This document shows positions 20,152 through 32,800 of a stretch of 64,000 nt of DNA, piece by piece (positions within the stretch are counted from its first letter, which is position 1; every line of letters starts with the position of its first letter). A program made the position numbers and the translations under genes. This DNA is from Methylotuvimicrobium sp. KM2 (lineage in GTDB: Bacteria; Pseudomonadota; Gammaproteobacteria; Methylococcales; Methylomonadaceae). Below the pieces are notes generated by a model. It made no database searches and was not told where the DNA came from. It was given only the letters and a program-made list of their open reading frames with translations. The stretch is taken from NCBI RefSeq assembly GCF_038051925.1, contig NZ_CP150634.1, forward strand, positions 620,001 to 684,000. Reading direction: 5' to 3'.

Positions 20152-20724
20152 CTCGGATTTTAACGCGCTAAATAAGGCTTTCGTGAAAAATAACTTCCTG
20201 GAGCCATGAGGTCTTGTAGCGGGTTCGGTAACTCGCTTGACAGGACGCCCCGAGGCCGAATTTTCATCTGCGATGAGTATAGACGAGCACAGTCACATAG
20301 AATTTGATCGTAAATAACGTCCCCATTTTATGGAGAGTTCGGTTGCTCGATTGGCAATTGTTGAGGAGCAAAATCCTCCCACGTTGCCGACATCCTCACG
20401 ACGCACGCTCCACACCCTTGTTGATTTCCGAATTGGGCATTACTGCAATCGTAAATCATGGCGAAATGGCCAGTTCATTGATACCCTTTCTTCATGAAAA
20501 ATAAATTCGGCTGAACCGAAGTAGATATCCTGTAAAATGTCAGGCATTAACAAGGCGATTTCGTTATTAGATGTACTCTTTCCGGTCAATTTTCGGCGCC
20601 GAGTGAATCTGCCTAACGCCCTGGCACTTCCATACGGCAATGCCTAAATGTGAAGCGTGAAAGGTATATATGATGAAATCGGCACAATGATTTAATTTTC
20701 AGACCAATCGGATGAGGTAAGTTG
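20152..20724. repeat. Gap upstream of argC with chimeric repeat
   Basis: No gene I trust. At about 20218-20282 the left half of the GCTTGACAGGACGCC repeat is joined directly to CCCGAGGCCGAATTTTCATC, the right end of the other repeat type seen at 15771-15800, as though the DNA between two neighbouring repeats had been lost. Another partial repeat (AGTTCGGTTGCTCGATTGGC) starts near 20336. The argC promoter should lie near 20640-20710 but is not clear. Confidence 0.6.
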
Positions 20725-21756
20725 ATGGTACGTGTAGGTATTGTAGGAGGCACCGGTTATACGGGTGTGGAGTTGCTTCGGCTCTTGGCCTTACATAAGA
20801 AAGTCGATGTCTCGGTCGTGACATCGAGAAATGATGCGGGTAAAAGAGTCGATGAAGTGTATCCGAGCTTGCGCGGCTTTATCGATACGGTTTTTACTGC
20901 TCCGGAAGTTGATAGCTTATCTGATTGCGATGCGGTATTTTTTGCGACGCCGAACGGCACAGCCATGTTGATGGCTGAACAATTGGTGGCGCGAGGTATC
21001 AAAGTCATTGATCTATCTGCCGATTTTCGCCTGAAAGATCCGAAACAATGGGAAAAATGGTACGGCATGGAGCATGCCTGCCCTGATTTGATCGAACAAG
21101 CCGTTTACGGTTTGCCGGAGTTTAACCGCGAAGCGATCAAAAATGCTAATTTGATCGCTTGCCCCGGTTGTTATCCGACTGCAGTGCAATTAGGTTTTTT
21201 GCCGTTGATTGAGAAAGGCTTGGTAGAGGTTGATCGTTTGGTTGCCGATGTGAAGTCCGGGGTTAGCGGCGCCGGGCGAAAAGCGCAATTAACGACCTTG
21301 ATGGGAGAGACGGGCGAGAGTTTTAAAGCTTATGCGGCAAGTGGCCATCGTCATTTACCCGAGGTGATCCAAGGTTTGGAGGTGATCGCTAAAAGATCTG
21401 TAGACTTGACCTTTGTTCCTCATCTAATACCGATGATACGAGGTATTCATGCCACCTTGTATGCGCCCTTGCTAGAAGGAGGAGAAGCCGTTCAAGCACT
21501 TTATGAACAACGCTATATTAACGAGCCGTTTGTCGATGTGTTGCCTTATGGATCGCACCCGGATACTCGTAATGTTCGGGGCGGTAACCTTTGTCAAATT
21601 GCCGTTCATCAGCCCCAAGGGGGGAGAATGTTGGTGGTATTGTCGGTGATTGATAACCTGGTTAAAGGAGCCTCCGGTCAAGCGTTGCAAAACATGAATT
21701 TAATGTTCGGTTTTGATGAGTCTGAAGGGCTAAAAATGCCAGCGCTTTATCCTTGA
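20725..21756 (+). CDS. argC: N-acetyl-gamma-glutamyl-phosphate reductase ArgC
   Basis: Starts at the ATG at 20725 with GATGAGG about 9 bases upstream; a TTG one codon earlier is possible. The 343-residue protein opens with the NADP-binding [10 protein letters not shown] motif and has the catalytic cysteine Cys149 in [10 protein letters not shown]. It reduces N-acetylglutamyl phosphate to the semialdehyde in arginine synthesis. Full family length. It lies 66 bases before erpA on the same strand and could share its transcript. Confidence 0.95.
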   Translation: MVRVGIVGGTGYTGVELLRLLALHKKVDVSVVTSRNDAGKRVDEVYPSLRGFIDTVFTAPEVDSLSDCDAVFFATPNGTAMLMAEQLVARGIKVIDLSADFRLKDPKQWEKWYGMEHACPDLIEQAVYGLPEFNREAIKNANLIACPGCYPTAVQLGFLPLIEKGLVEVDRLVADVKSGVSGAGRKAQLTTLMGETGESFKAYAASGHRHLPEVIQGLEVIAKRSVDLTFVPHLIPMIRGIHATLYAPLLEGGEAVQALYEQRYINEPFVDVLPYGSHPDTRNVRGGNLCQIAVHQPQGGRMLVVLSVIDNLVKGASGQALQNMNLMFGFDESEGLKMPALYP

Positions 21757-21822
21757 ATCTTGACTAAAAAACTAGGTATTGTCATACTTTGATAACTTTT
21801 TAATTTCGATAGTAGAAACTTT

Positions 21823-22155
21823 ATGGCTGAACCAATTATATTTACCGATAGCGCCGCTGCGAAAGTTGGCGATTTAATTGCCGAAGAAGGCAACGATAAC
21901 CTCAAGTTGAGAGTTTATGTGTCGGGTGGAGGCTGTTCGGGCTTTCAGTACGGCTTTACGTTCGACGAGGAGGTAAACGAAGATGATACGCAAGTCGAAA
22001 ACGGCGGCGTGACGGTTTTGATTGATTCGATGAGTATTCAATACTTAACGGGTGCCGAAATCGATTACAAGGAAGATCTTTCCGGCGCGCAGTTTGTGAT
22101 ACGCAACCCTAACGCAACGACGACCTGCGGTTGCGGATCATCGTTTTCCGCTTAA
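21823..22155 (+). CDS. erpA: Iron-sulfur cluster insertion protein ErpA (A-type carrier)
   Basis: A protein of 110 residues of the HesB/IscA family, with the three cluster-binding cysteines in [11 protein letters not shown] and the C-terminal TTCGCGSSF. The close [11 protein letters not shown] ending and the position next to argC and anmK fit ErpA, which delivers [4Fe-4S] or [2Fe-2S] clusters to apoproteins such as IspG/H. Its last 18 bases overlap the end of anmK on the opposite strand. Confidence 0.93.
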   Translation: MAEPIIFTDSAAAKVGDLIAEEGNDNLKLRVYVSGGGCSGFQYGFTFDEEVNEDDTQVENGGVTVLIDSMSIQYLTGAEIDYKEDLSGAQFVIRNPNATTTCGCGSSFSA

Positions 22156-23271
22156 TGCGGCGTGCCCGGGATAGATTCCGCCCAGAATTACCGGCTGTTT
22201 TGCGCCGGTAACCGACATAAGGTTGCCGGGCAGGCTATTCATGGTCTGTCTGGCTAACCAAGCAAAAGCGATTGCCTCCACATGATCGGGATGTAAATGG
22301 TATTCTTCGGTCGAGAATACGGCACAATTTAAATTCTCCTGAATTTTTTCCAATAAATAGCTATTGCGCGCGCCGCCGCCGCAAACGAATACCTTGTCGG
22401 TACTAGGAGCATAATCGCGGATCGCGTCGCAAATGGTTTCTGCTGTTAATAGGCATAAGCATGCCTGGACATCCTCCGGTTTTTGTTCCGAGAACTCGCG
22501 AAGGTGTTTAGTTAGCCAACCCAGTGAAAAATATTCTTTTCCGGTGCTTTTAGGTGCGGCGCTCTTAAAATACGTGTCGGCTTTTAGTATCGATAGCAGA
22601 TGCTTATTGACTTGACCTGTTCTGGCCCAGTCTCCGTTATGGTCGAAATGACTTCCTCGATGTTTTTTTATCCATGTATCCATTAATGTATTGCCGGGTC
22701 CGGTATCGAAACCTATGACTGGTTTCGACGAATCTTTGGGCAAAATCGTTATATTGGCAATGCCGCCGATATTGGCGATCACACGGTTTTCATCTGGACA
22801 GTAGAATAAAGCTTGATGGAAAGCCGGAACGAGTGGCGCGCCTTGTCCTCCGGTGGCTATATCACGACGGCGAAAATCGGCTACGGTAGTAATCCCTGTG
22901 AGTTGTGCGATGATGTTGGGATCGCCGATTTGTAAACAAAAAGGGTTGGGTAGCTCTGGCGCATGGAAAAGGGTGTGACCGTGACTGCCGATTGCAGTAA
23001 TATCCGAAGCAGAAAAGCCCGCTTTAGCGATTAGGCTCTGTGCGCTTTGTGCGAATAAATTGCCCAGTTGTGTATCAAGTTTGCCGATATTTTTTAGTAG
23101 AACAGGGTGGCCGGAAGAAGTAATTTCAGTCAGTTCGGTTCTGATCCGGTCAGGAAAAGGATGGTATTCGAAGGCGATGAACTCAGGATGGCCGCTACTA
23201 AAATCGACAAGACCAGCATCGATACCGTCGATGCTGGTCCCGGACATTAAGCCAATATAGAGTTCGGTCAT
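22138..23271 (-). CDS. anmK: Anhydro-N-acetylmuramic acid kinase AnmK
   Basis: A 377-residue kinase of the sugar-kinase/Hsp70 fold. It opens with [18 protein letters not shown], the ATP/anhMurNAc signature, and has the phosphate-binding [14 protein letters not shown] and [12 protein letters not shown] motifs. It phosphorylates and opens 1,6-anhydro-MurNAc, recycling cell-wall fragments. Eighteen bases before it on the same strand is an M23 peptidase that would act on peptidoglycan, so they likely form a cell-wall operon. Confidence 0.95.
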   Translation of the reverse strand: MTELYIGLMSGTSIDGIDAGLVDFSSGHPEFIAFEYHPFPDRIRTELTEITSSGHPVLLKNIGKLDTQLGNLFAQSAQSLIAKAGFSASDITAIGSHGHTLFHAPELPNPFCLQIGDPNIIAQLTGITTVADFRRRDIATGGQGAPLVPAFHQALFYCPDENRVIANIGGIANITILPKDSSKPVIGFDTGPGNTLMDTWIKKHRGSHFDHNGDWARTGQVNKHLLSILKADTYFKSAAPKSTGKEYFSLGWLTKHLREFSEQKPEDVQACLCLLTAETICDAIRDYAPSTDKVFVCGGGARNSYLLEKIQENLNCAVFSTEEYHLHPDHVEAIAFAWLARQTMNSLPGNLMSVTGAKQPVILGGIYPGHAALSGKR

Positions 23272-23289
23272 TGACGTTATGATGCCCTG

Positions 23290-24597
23290 TTACTTCTGGG
23301 CAAGTAAGCTGTCTCTTGCTTGGTCCAGTTGTGCGATAAGGGGCTTCGTATCGGCTTTGAATTTCCCTTGTAGAGAAGGGGGGATTGGCATCGAATTTGG
23401 CAAAGCAACCGATAAGGGATCTCGATGCATACCGTTTACTCTGAATTCGTAGTGCAAATGAGGACCGCTAGCCAAGCCGGATTGACCGACATAGCCGATA
23501 ATATCACCTTGCTTGACGGTGCTGCCTTGCTTGAAGCGATTATTGAATGCCGAGAGGTGAGCATAGAGAGTGCTGTAACGTTTGTCGTCATGTTGAACAA
23601 TGATGACGCGCCCGTAGCCGTTTTGTCTGCCTAAAAATTGAACTTTCCCATCGCCGGTCACTTTAACCGGAGTTCCGGTCTTAGCTGCATAATCAACTCC
23701 TTTGTGGGCGCGGATTCTATTTAAGATGGGGTGTTTGCGCTTTAAATTAAAAGGCGAGCTGATACGGATGAAGTCGACCGGCGTTCTTATAAAGGCTTTA
23801 CGTAAGCCTTCGCCATTAGGTCGGTAATAATGCGCGGATCCGGAATTGTCTTGAAAACGGACGGCGCGATAAACCTTGCCATGATTATTGAATTCGGCGG
23901 CAAGAATATTGCCGGAACCGACTTCTTCGCCTTCCGCAATATGTTTTTCATAAACGACCGAAAAGGTATCGTTTTCTTTGATATCTAATGCAAAGTCGAT
24001 ATCGAAAGCAAAGATGTCGGCGAGTTGCAGTATCAATTTGTCGCTCAGTCCTGCGCGCTTTCCATCGTAAAACAAAGAGTTGTGAATGGTGCCGACGGTG
24101 CTGACAGTTGTTGTTTCGATGGTTTTACTCGAAATCTCGACATTGAATGTGTCGTTTTCGCGTACCGCTTTGACGGTTTCAATTGGGCTTTTCTGGTACG
24201 AAATTTCGGTTAGTTCACCGCTCTGTGTCGTTTTGACTTGAAGTGTCTTGCCGGACGAAATCATTGCAAACTCACGGCCCGCTTCGTTGGCATGAATAAT
24301 CTGATGAAGATCGGATTTATTTAGGTGAAGCTTGGAAAAGATCGTCGAAAGATTTTCACCTCTCTCGATAATATGTTCGATTGACCTGAAATCGGATGGT
24401 TCGCCGAGATCGTCGAATTTAAACGCGAGCTGATCGTTAAAGGGATTATTCGTTCCGATTAAAAAAGCATTATTGGTAAAGGCGTTGATGTCGGCAGATC
24501 TGACTTTGCTTTCAGGAGTGATAAGTGCATAACTAGCGCTTGCAACAACGGCGGAGCTGAGTCCTAAAAACAGGGATTTATAAATTCTATTTTTCAC
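23290..24597 (-). CDS. mepM: M23 family murein endopeptidase with OapA/LysM-like N-terminus (MepM/YebA type)
   Basis: A protein of 435 residues. The N-terminal hydrophobic segment (about 8-26) is a membrane anchor or signal peptide. An OapA/LysM-like region follows (IIERGENLSTIFSKLHL), then a second domain with RAVRFQDNSGSAHYYRPNGE, then a C-terminal LytM/M23 zinc peptidase domain with HKGVDYAA (His and Asp ligands) and the HLHYEFR motif. It cuts peptide crosslinks in peptidoglycan to allow growth. Layout and length match MepM. It is divergent from tyrS with 147 bases between starts, so the promoters for both lie there. Confidence 0.9.
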   Translation of the reverse strand: MKNRIYKSLFLGLSSAVVASASYALITPESKVRSADINAFTNNAFLIGTNNPFNDQLAFKFDDLGEPSDFRSIEHIIERGENLSTIFSKLHLNKSDLHQIIHANEAGREFAMISSGKTLQVKTTQSGELTEISYQKSPIETVKAVRENDTFNVEISSKTIETTTVSTVGTIHNSLFYDGKRAGLSDKLILQLADIFAFDIDFALDIKENDTFSVVYEKHIAEGEEVGSGNILAAEFNNHGKVYRAVRFQDNSGSAHYYRPNGEGLRKAFIRTPVDFIRISSPFNLKRKHPILNRIRAHKGVDYAAKTGTPVKVTGDGKVQFLGRQNGYGRVIIVQHDDKRYSTLYAHLSAFNNRFKQGSTVKQGDIIGYVGQSGLASGPHLHYEFRVNGMHRDPLSVALPNSMPIPPSLQGKFKADTKPLIAQLDQARDSLLAQK

Positions 24598-24744
24598 GGG
24601 TTTTTATGCGATAGTGGAATTGTTCAGTAAACTGGGTTTAGAAGTAATATTAACTGTGATTATAGCTGATATACTGAGAATCTTTTGCCACGTCAGTGCA
24701 ACAGTATAACAGTTAGATTAATGTTTTCTTAAAAGGAGGCTAAA

Positions 24745-25938
24745 TTGCAAGATCAATTGAAGTATCTTTCCAGAGGAACCGAGGAAATTCTGGTTGAATC
24801 TGAATTGAAGAAAAAACTGGAGGAAGGGCGTCCGCTCAGAATCAAGGCTGGTTTTGATCCGACCGCTCCCGATTTGCATCTTGGGCATACCGTGCTGATC
24901 AACAAGTTAAGACAGTTTCAAGACTGCGGGCATGAAGTCTTGTTCTTGATTGGCGATTTTACAGGCATGATCGGGGATCCGACCGGAAAGAACGTGACTC
25001 GCAAACCGCTGACGCGTGATGAGGTCATTGAAAATGCCAAGACTTACGAGGAGCAAGTTTTCAAGATACTCGATCCGGCCAAGACTTTGGTTTTGTTCAA
25101 TTCGAGTTGGATGAATGCGATGACCCCGGCTGAATTGATTCAATTGGCCGCAAAGCATACCGTGGCAAGAATGCTCGAAAGAGATGATTTCAGTAAGCGC
25201 TATAAAGGCGGGCAGCCGATCGCGATACATGAATTTTTATATCCATTGATACAGGGATATGACTCGGTTGCGATGAAGGCCGATGTCGAATTGGGCGGTA
25301 CCGATCAAAAATTCAATCTGCTGGTCGGAAGGCAGTTGCAGGAAATATATGGGCAAAAACCTCAGGTCGTCATGACTATGCCGATCTTGGAGGGGTTGGA
25401 TGGTGTCCAAAAAATGTCTAAATCACTCAATAACTATATAGGTGTCGCGGATGCGCCGGATGATATGTTCGGAAAGATCATGTCAATTTCCGATGAATTG
25501 ATGTGGCGCTATTTCGAGTTATTGAGCTTCAGGCCGATTGATGAAATCAATCGTTGGCGGGAGCAATGTCGGGAAGGCGCGAATCCGAGAGATTATAAAG
25601 TCAGCTTGGCCCAAGAAATCATTGAAAGATTTCATAGTTCATCGGCTGCGCAAAAGGCCTTGGAAAATTTCGAAGCTAGATTTCAAAAAGGACAGATGCC
25701 GGAAGAAATGGACGAATTGACTCTTGCTTCGGTCGAACAAGAATATCCGATTGCCAATCTATTAAAGGACGCAGGCTTGACTGGGAGTACATCGGAGTCT
25801 TTGCGTATGATTAAGCAGGGTGCAGTTAAGATAGATGGTGAAAAGGTGTCGGATAACAAATTGCATCTCGCAAAAGGGTCTGAGCATGTTTATCAGGTAG
25901 GTAAAAGGAAGTTTGCGAGAGTCAAAATCTCTAGTTAA
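24745..25938 (+). CDS. tyrS: Tyrosyl-tRNA synthetase, TTG start
   Basis: A 397-residue class I synthetase. The HIGH motif appears as HLGH at 45-48, the KMSKS motif as QKMSKSLNN, and an S4 RNA-binding domain occupies the C-terminus ([16 protein letters not shown]). The reading frame starts with TTG; the strong AAAGGAGG site 6 bases before it decides this start. It is the last gene before the rRNA operon and in the same direction, though that operon has its own promoters. Confidence 0.95.
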   Translation: MQDQLKYLSRGTEEILVESELKKKLEEGRPLRIKAGFDPTAPDLHLGHTVLINKLRQFQDCGHEVLFLIGDFTGMIGDPTGKNVTRKPLTRDEVIENAKTYEEQVFKILDPAKTLVLFNSSWMNAMTPAELIQLAAKHTVARMLERDDFSKRYKGGQPIAIHEFLYPLIQGYDSVAMKADVELGGTDQKFNLLVGRQLQEIYGQKPQVVMTMPILEGLDGVQKMSKSLNNYIGVADAPDDMFGKIMSISDELMWRYFELLSFRPIDEINRWREQCREGANPRDYKVSLAQEIIERFHSSSAAQKALENFEARFQKGQMPEEMDELTLASVEQEYPIANLLKDAGLTGSTSESLRMIKQGAVKIDGEKVSDNKLHLAKGSEHVYQVGKRKFARVKISS

Positions 25939-26005
25939 ATAAATGATTTAAAGTAGATTAAAGGCGGGGGTGATATCTTTGTTTGTAAAAGATGAAAATA
26001 AATTC

Positions 26006-26033
26006 TTGACGAGCCTGGGTGCTGCTGTATAAT
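26006..26033 (+). promoter_or_regulatory. rRNA promoter P1
   Basis: TTGACG at 26006-26011 and TATAAT at 26028-26033 are separated by 16 bases. A GC-rich stretch (GCTCAGC) follows the -10, as is common for stringent promoters. It is the outer of two promoters preceding the 16S gene. Confidence 0.75.
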
Positions 26034-26091
26034 GCTCAGCTTTCCCGCCGCGAAACAGCGGAACGACGGGAAAAGAGATTGAAAATAAAGT

Positions 26092-26119
26092 TTGACATTG
26101 AGTTTTGCTTCTGTATAAT
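26092..26119 (+). promoter_or_regulatory. rRNA promoter P2
   Basis: TTGACA at 26092-26097 and TATAAT at 26114-26119, both perfect, have a 16-base spacer and are followed by a GC-rich GGCGGGC discriminator. Both the tandem layout and this discriminator suit growth-rate and stringent control of rRNA. Confidence 0.85.
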
Positions 26120-26150
26120 AGGCGGGCTCAACGGGAGAGAAAGTCTTCCA

Positions 26151-26162
26151 GCTCTTTAACAA
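26151..26162 (+). promoter_or_regulatory. rRNA antitermination boxA in leader
   Basis: GCTCTTTAACAA closely matches the boxA element that loads NusB-S10 for antitermination of rRNA transcription. A second identical copy lies between tRNA-Ala and 23S. Confidence 0.85.
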
Positions 26163-26316
26163 GCAGATCAAAATAATTTGTGTGGGTGTTTGTGGCGAAT
26201 AGCTTAGCGGTTAAAGCTATTCGACGCAAGAACAACACGTTAATTCAAGCAGTTTACGTTTAATTCTTAGTCGAGCCAAGATTGGTGACTGATCTTATTT
26301 AGTCACACACCATATT

Positions 26317-27851
<1,535 letters not shown>

Positions 27852-27918
27852 CAAAGACAGCAAGCGTTCGTCATGAGTGCCCACAACAAATTATTTTGAT
27901 CGAAGACGTCACGAGCCT

Positions 27919-27995
<77 letters not shown>

Positions 27996-28066
27996 ACGCG
28001 GCGCAAGCCTGGAAGCGGAAGGACCGCCCGTCAAGCTAGCCGAGATTAGTTTGCACGAACCCCAAA

Positions 28067-28142
28067 GGGGCCATAGCTCAGCTGGGAGAGCGCCTGCCTT
28101 GCACGCAGGAGGTCGGGAGTTCGATCCTCCCTGGCTCCACCA
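28067..28142 (+). tRNA. alaT: tRNA-Ala (TGC)
   Basis: A 76-base tRNA with acceptor GGGGCCA, anticodon TGC in CTTGCACG, TTCGATCC and encoded CCA. Its CCA end is the start of a long perfect hairpin in the precursor (see 28139-28193). Confidence 0.97.
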
Positions 28143-28193
28143 ATGCTATACCGTTTGAACGGCGAAAAGCCTCACAGACGGTATAGCATTGGT
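28139..28193 (+). other. 16-bp perfect hairpin overlapping the tRNA-Ala 3' end
   Basis: Bases 28139-28154 pair without mismatch with 28178-28193, with a 23-base loop. The left arm includes the last four bases of tRNA-Ala with the CCA. In the precursor RNA this would be a strong double-stranded site, possibly for RNase III, and might delay tRNA 3' maturation. Confidence 0.75.
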
Positions 28194-28215
28194 GACGGAA
28201 ACAACGTCAGTAATA

Positions 28216-28227
28216 GCTCTTTAACAA
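28216..28227 (+). promoter_or_regulatory. boxA antitermination site before 23S
   Basis: GCTCTTTAACAA, identical to the leader boxA, in the usual position between the spacer tRNAs and 23S. The remaining spacer to 28496 has no gene. Confidence 0.85.
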
Positions 28228-29033
28228 CTTGGAAATCTGTACACTGTAACTTCAGCGTTTAAAGCAATTTAAACCGAGAAGATACACAAAACAAGTTCAC
28301 CGAAACAGACGGTAAAGCAAGGCTTGTCACTGTCCACGCCGCAAGGCGAAGACAGCGGACAACCCAGACGAACCGGAAGCGACGTGAATGAGTTCTCAAG
28401 CAGAAAGCGAAAATGTCAGCTGACAAATAACGCCGCAGTCCTGAACCGAATCAAACACTACCGAAAAGTAGCGCGAGACCGGTCAGACTGATTGGGGTTA
28501 TATGGTCAAGTGAATAAGCGCATACGGTGGATGCCTAGGCGATAAGAGGCGACGAAGGACGTAGTAGCATGCGATAAGCCGCGGGGAGTTTGCAAACTAA
28601 CTTTGATCCGCGGATTTCCGAATGGGGCAACCCGGCCAGGATAACCTGGTCATCCTGCATTGAATACATAGGTGTAGGAAGCGAACCCGGGGAACTGAAA
28701 CATCTAAGTACCCGGAGGAAAAGAAATCAACCGAGATTCCCTTAGTAGCGGCGAGCGAACGGGGAGCAGCCCTTAAGCATTGAGCAAATTAGTAGAACAG
28801 TCTGGAAAGTCTGGCGATACAGCGTGATAGCCGCGTATACGAAAATTTGCTGGGTGTGAAAACGAGTAGGACGGGGCACGTGAAACCTTGTCTGAATATG
28901 GGGGGACCATCCTCCAAGGCTAAATACTCCTTATCGACCGATAGTGAACCAGTACCGTGAGGGAAAGGCGAAAAGAACCGAGGAGATCGGAGTGAAATAG
29001 AACCTGAAACCGTATGCGTACAAGCAGTAGGAG

Positions 29034-29316
29034 CCCAGCACCTAAATTGTTTTAGGCGTTGAGAGTGGCGGAATAGAAAGAATTTTGATGGGAAATTGAA
29101 TTCAGTAGCTAAGTTGAAGAATTTAGGTTCTGGGTAAACCCCGCAAAATTGACAAAAAGGCCATCGAACAATGTCAATATTTTGGGAAAGCCAAAATAAA
29201 ACAACTAAGGGGCCTGCCCAGCACCTAAATTCCAATTAGGGGCAATCAGGCAGGTATAATCACAACGTTTTAATCAACATTGTGGACTTAGTACATAGAG
29301 CAATTTAGGTGCTGGG
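29034..29316 (+). other. 23S rRNA intervening sequence in helix 25, two-hairpin structure
   Basis: It replaces the tip of helix 25, between CAAGCAGTAGGAG and TGACTGCGTACC. The outer ends 29034-29049 and 29301-29316 are perfect 16-base complements. Inside, 29120-29134 nearly repeats the right arm and 29217-29231 repeats the left arm exactly, so it can fold either as one long hairpin or as two ~100-base hairpins in a row. No ORF is convincing. Helix 25 is a known site for RNase III-removed insertions in gammaproteobacteria. Confidence 0.9.
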
Positions 29317-29807
29317 TGACTGCGTACCTTTTGTATAATGGGTCAGCGACTTAATCTCAGTGGCAAGCTTAACCGGATAGGGGAGGCGTAGCGAAAGCGA
29401 GTCTGAATAGGGCGTCATAGTCGCTGGGATTAGACCCGAAACCGGGCGATCTATCCATGACCAGGTTGAAGGTTGGGTAATACCAACTGGAGGACCGAAC
29501 CGGGATCCGTTGAAAAGGATTCGGATGAGTTGTGGATCGGAGTGAAAGGCTAATCAAGCCCGGAGATAGCTGGTTCTCCTCGAAAGCTATTTAGGTAGCG
29601 CCTCGTGTATCACTGTTGGGGGTAGAGCACTGTTTCGGCTAGGGGGTCATCTCGACTTACCAACCCGATGCAAACTCCGAATACCAACAAGTGCGAGCAC
29701 GGGAGACACACGGCGGGTGATAAGGTCCGTCGTGAAAAGGGAAACAGCCCAGACCGTCAGCTAAGGTCCCCAAATCTATGCTCAGTGGGAAACGATGTGA
29801 GAAGGCC

Positions 29808-29872
<65 letters not shown>

Positions 29873-30578
29873 GAGTCGGCTTGCGCGGAAGATTCACCGG
29901 GGCTAAGCATAGTACCGAAGCTACGGATCTTACGTAAGTAAGGTGGTAGAGGAGCGTTCTGTACGCCTGCGAAGGTCGATTGAGAAGTCGGCTGGAGGTA
30001 TCAGAAGTGCGAATGCTGACATGAGTAACGATAATGGGGGTGAAAAACCCCCACGCCGAAAACCCAAGGTTTCCTGCGCAACGCTAATCGACGCAGGGTT
30101 AGTCGGCACCTAAGGCGAGGCCGAAAGGCGTAGTCGATGGAAAACAGGTTAATATTCCTGTACCGGAGGTAACTGCGATGGGGTGACGGAGAAGGCTAGG
30201 TCAGCTGTCGGTTGGAAGTGACAGTTTAAGCGCGTAGGGAGATCCTTTAGGCAAATCCGGAGGATCAATCCTGAGACGTAACGACGAGTTTCCCTATAGG
30301 GAGACGAAGTGATTGATGCCCTGCTTCCAAGAAAAACCTCTAAGCATCAGGTTATCTGCGGCCGTACCCTAAACCGACACAGGTGGGTGGGATGAGAATT
30401 CTAAGGCGCTTGAGAGAACTCGGGTGAAGGAACTAGGCAAAATGGTACCGTAACTTCGGGAGAAGGTACGCCCTTGTTAGGTGAAGTCCCTTGCGGATGG
30501 AGCTGAAGAGGGTAGCATTAAACTGGTGGCTGCGACTGTTTAGCAAAAACATAGCACTCTGCAAACTCGAAAGAGGAC

Positions 30579-30613
<35 letters not shown>

Positions 30614-30653
30614 TAATTGATGGGGTTACCCCTCACCTAGATTATTTAGAACC

Positions 30654-31024
<371 letters not shown>

Positions 31025-31286
31025 CGATGGCCACACTGTCTCCACCCGAGACTCAGTGAAATTGAAATCGCTGTGAAGATGCAGTGTACCCGCGGCTAGA
31101 CGGAAAGACCCCGTGAACCTTTACTATAGCTTGACACTGGACTTTGAACCTATTTGTGTAGGATAGGTGGGAGGCTGTGAAGCATCAACGCCAGTTGGTG
31201 TGGAGCCGACCTTGAAATACCACCCTGGTATGTTTGAAGTTCTAACCTAGGTCCGTAATCCGGATTGGGGACAGTGTCTGGTGGGT

Positions 31287-31329
<43 letters not shown>

Positions 31330-31450
31330 ACGAAGGTGTGCTCAGCATGGTCGGAAATCATGCGATGAGTGTAAAGGCAAAAGCACGCTTGACTGCGAGA
31401 CGGACAAGTCGAGCAGGTACGAAAGTAGGTCTTAGTGATCCGGTGGTTCT

Positions 31451-31506
<56 letters not shown>

Positions 31507-31535
31507 ACCGCCCAAGAGTTCATATCGACGGCGGT

Positions 31536-31568
<33 letters not shown>

Positions 31569-31607
31569 AGGGCTGAAGCAGGTCCTAAGGGTATGGCTGT
31601 TCGCCAT

Positions 31608-31662
<55 letters not shown>

Positions 31663-31779
31663 TGCCGTGGGCGTTTGAGATTTGAGGGAAGCTGCTCCTA
31701 GTACGAGAGGACCGGAGTGGACGATCCTCTGGTGTTCCGGTTGTCACGCCAGTGGCATTGCCGGGTAGCTATGATCGGA

Positions 31780-31815
<36 letters not shown>

Positions 31816-32236
31816 CTCCCAAGATGAGATCTCACTGGGACCGTGAGTCCCCTGAAGGGCCCTGAGAGACGATCAGGTTGATAGGTCAGGTGTGGAAGTG
31901 CAGTAATGTATGAAGCTAACTGATACTAATTGCCCGTGAGGCTTGACCATATAACACCCAATCGGTTTGCACCGACGGTGTTATCCAACAGCCGACAATC
32001 GCTAAAGCGAGAGAACGAAAAGCGTGTACAGATTTCCAAAAAAACAGGTGAAAGAAACAAGGGTAAAGGTGACAGAAGCAAGGCCGAAGGCTGGGCTACC
32101 AGAGCTGAAAACCCGATAAGACCGAAAACACCTGAAGTAAAGAGTTTTGAGTAGGCTCGATAGCTAAGCCGGATTAGGGTTAAAGAAAATAGCCTTTAAC
32201 CTGGCCGCTGAAACCTTGAACCTGCTGTAACCGGTT

Positions 32237-32355
32237 TGCCTGGTGACCATAGCGAGCGTGTCCCACCCGATCCCATCCCGAACTCGGAAGTGAAACCGCT
32301 TAGCGCCGATGATAGTGTGGCACTTTGCCATGTGAAAGTAGGGAATTGCCAGGCG
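32237..32355 (+). rRNA. rrf: 5S ribosomal RNA
   Basis: Typical features: TGCCTGGTGACCATAGCGAG at the start, CCCGAACTCGGAAGTGAAAC in the middle and GGGAATTGCCAGGC at the end pairing with the start. About 119 bases. The 285-base gap between 23S and 5S holds no tRNA or gene that I can support. Confidence 0.95.
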
Positions 32356-32364
32356 CTTATCCCA

Positions 32365-32402
32365 AAAGCCCGTGTTGATCATTCAACACGGGCTTTTTTT
32401 TG
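32365..32402 (+). terminator. Terminator of the rRNA operon
   Basis: A stem built from AGCCCGTGTTGA and TCAACACGGGCT, followed by eight Ts just after 5S. This is a strong intrinsic terminator. Confidence 0.93.
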
Positions 32403-32504
32403 CCTTAAGGTTTTAAAAATATTTGGTTTGCAATAAAGCCTAATCATCCTCTCTTGACGCCACTCGATTTGCCGGTATTTACAAAGAATTCTTTGATTTA
32501 AACA

Positions 32505-32545
32505 TAAAAAAACCCGAAAACTATAGTGTGTAGTTTTCGGGTTTT
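32505..32545 (-). terminator. Terminator likely belonging originally to tRNA-Ser
   Basis: Arms CCCGAAAAC and GTTTTCGGG flank a short loop. The longer T run (seven) is on the minus-strand side, so it best serves leftward transcripts. It lies just outside the left att repeat of the integrated element, which suggests that before integration it ended the leftward tRNA-Ser transcript, now about 15 kb away. Confidence 0.7.
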
Positions 32546-32562
32546 AAGGAATTTGTATCGAT

Positions 32563-32580
32563 CAGATGGCGGAGAGAGAG
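32563..32580. repeat. Left attachment site repeat (attL core)
   Basis: CAGATGGCGGAGAGAGAG, identical to 47764-47781 inside and beside tRNA-Ser. Sequence diverges immediately afterwards (TCCGCC here, GGATTC in the tRNA), so this is the short tRNA-end copy left by integration. Confidence 0.9.
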
Positions 32581-32693
32581 TCCGCCGTAGTGTTATATTA
32601 TAACGTCTTTTAACGTCCAAAATTGTTTATAAATCATAATGGTTTGCGCTCTTATTGTATATTAACGTCCAATGATGTACTCTTAAATCCAAT

Positions 32694-32722
32694 GCCAGGG
32701 GTACGGTACAAAGTACGGTAGA
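32694..32722. repeat. 29-bp direct repeat near left end
   Basis: Identical over 29 bases to 47688-47716, in the same orientation. It contains two GTACGGTA units. Further TACGGTA copies lie at about 32739 and 32784, and TTAACGTCC repeats lie at 32608-32670. Probably recognition sites for integrase or an excision factor. Confidence 0.8.
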
Positions 32723-32800
32723 AAAAGCGGGGCTTCGGATACGGTACGAAAACGGCCCTTTTTGGGGGTTATAAATAACGTGGGTACGGTAGGGTTTCGT

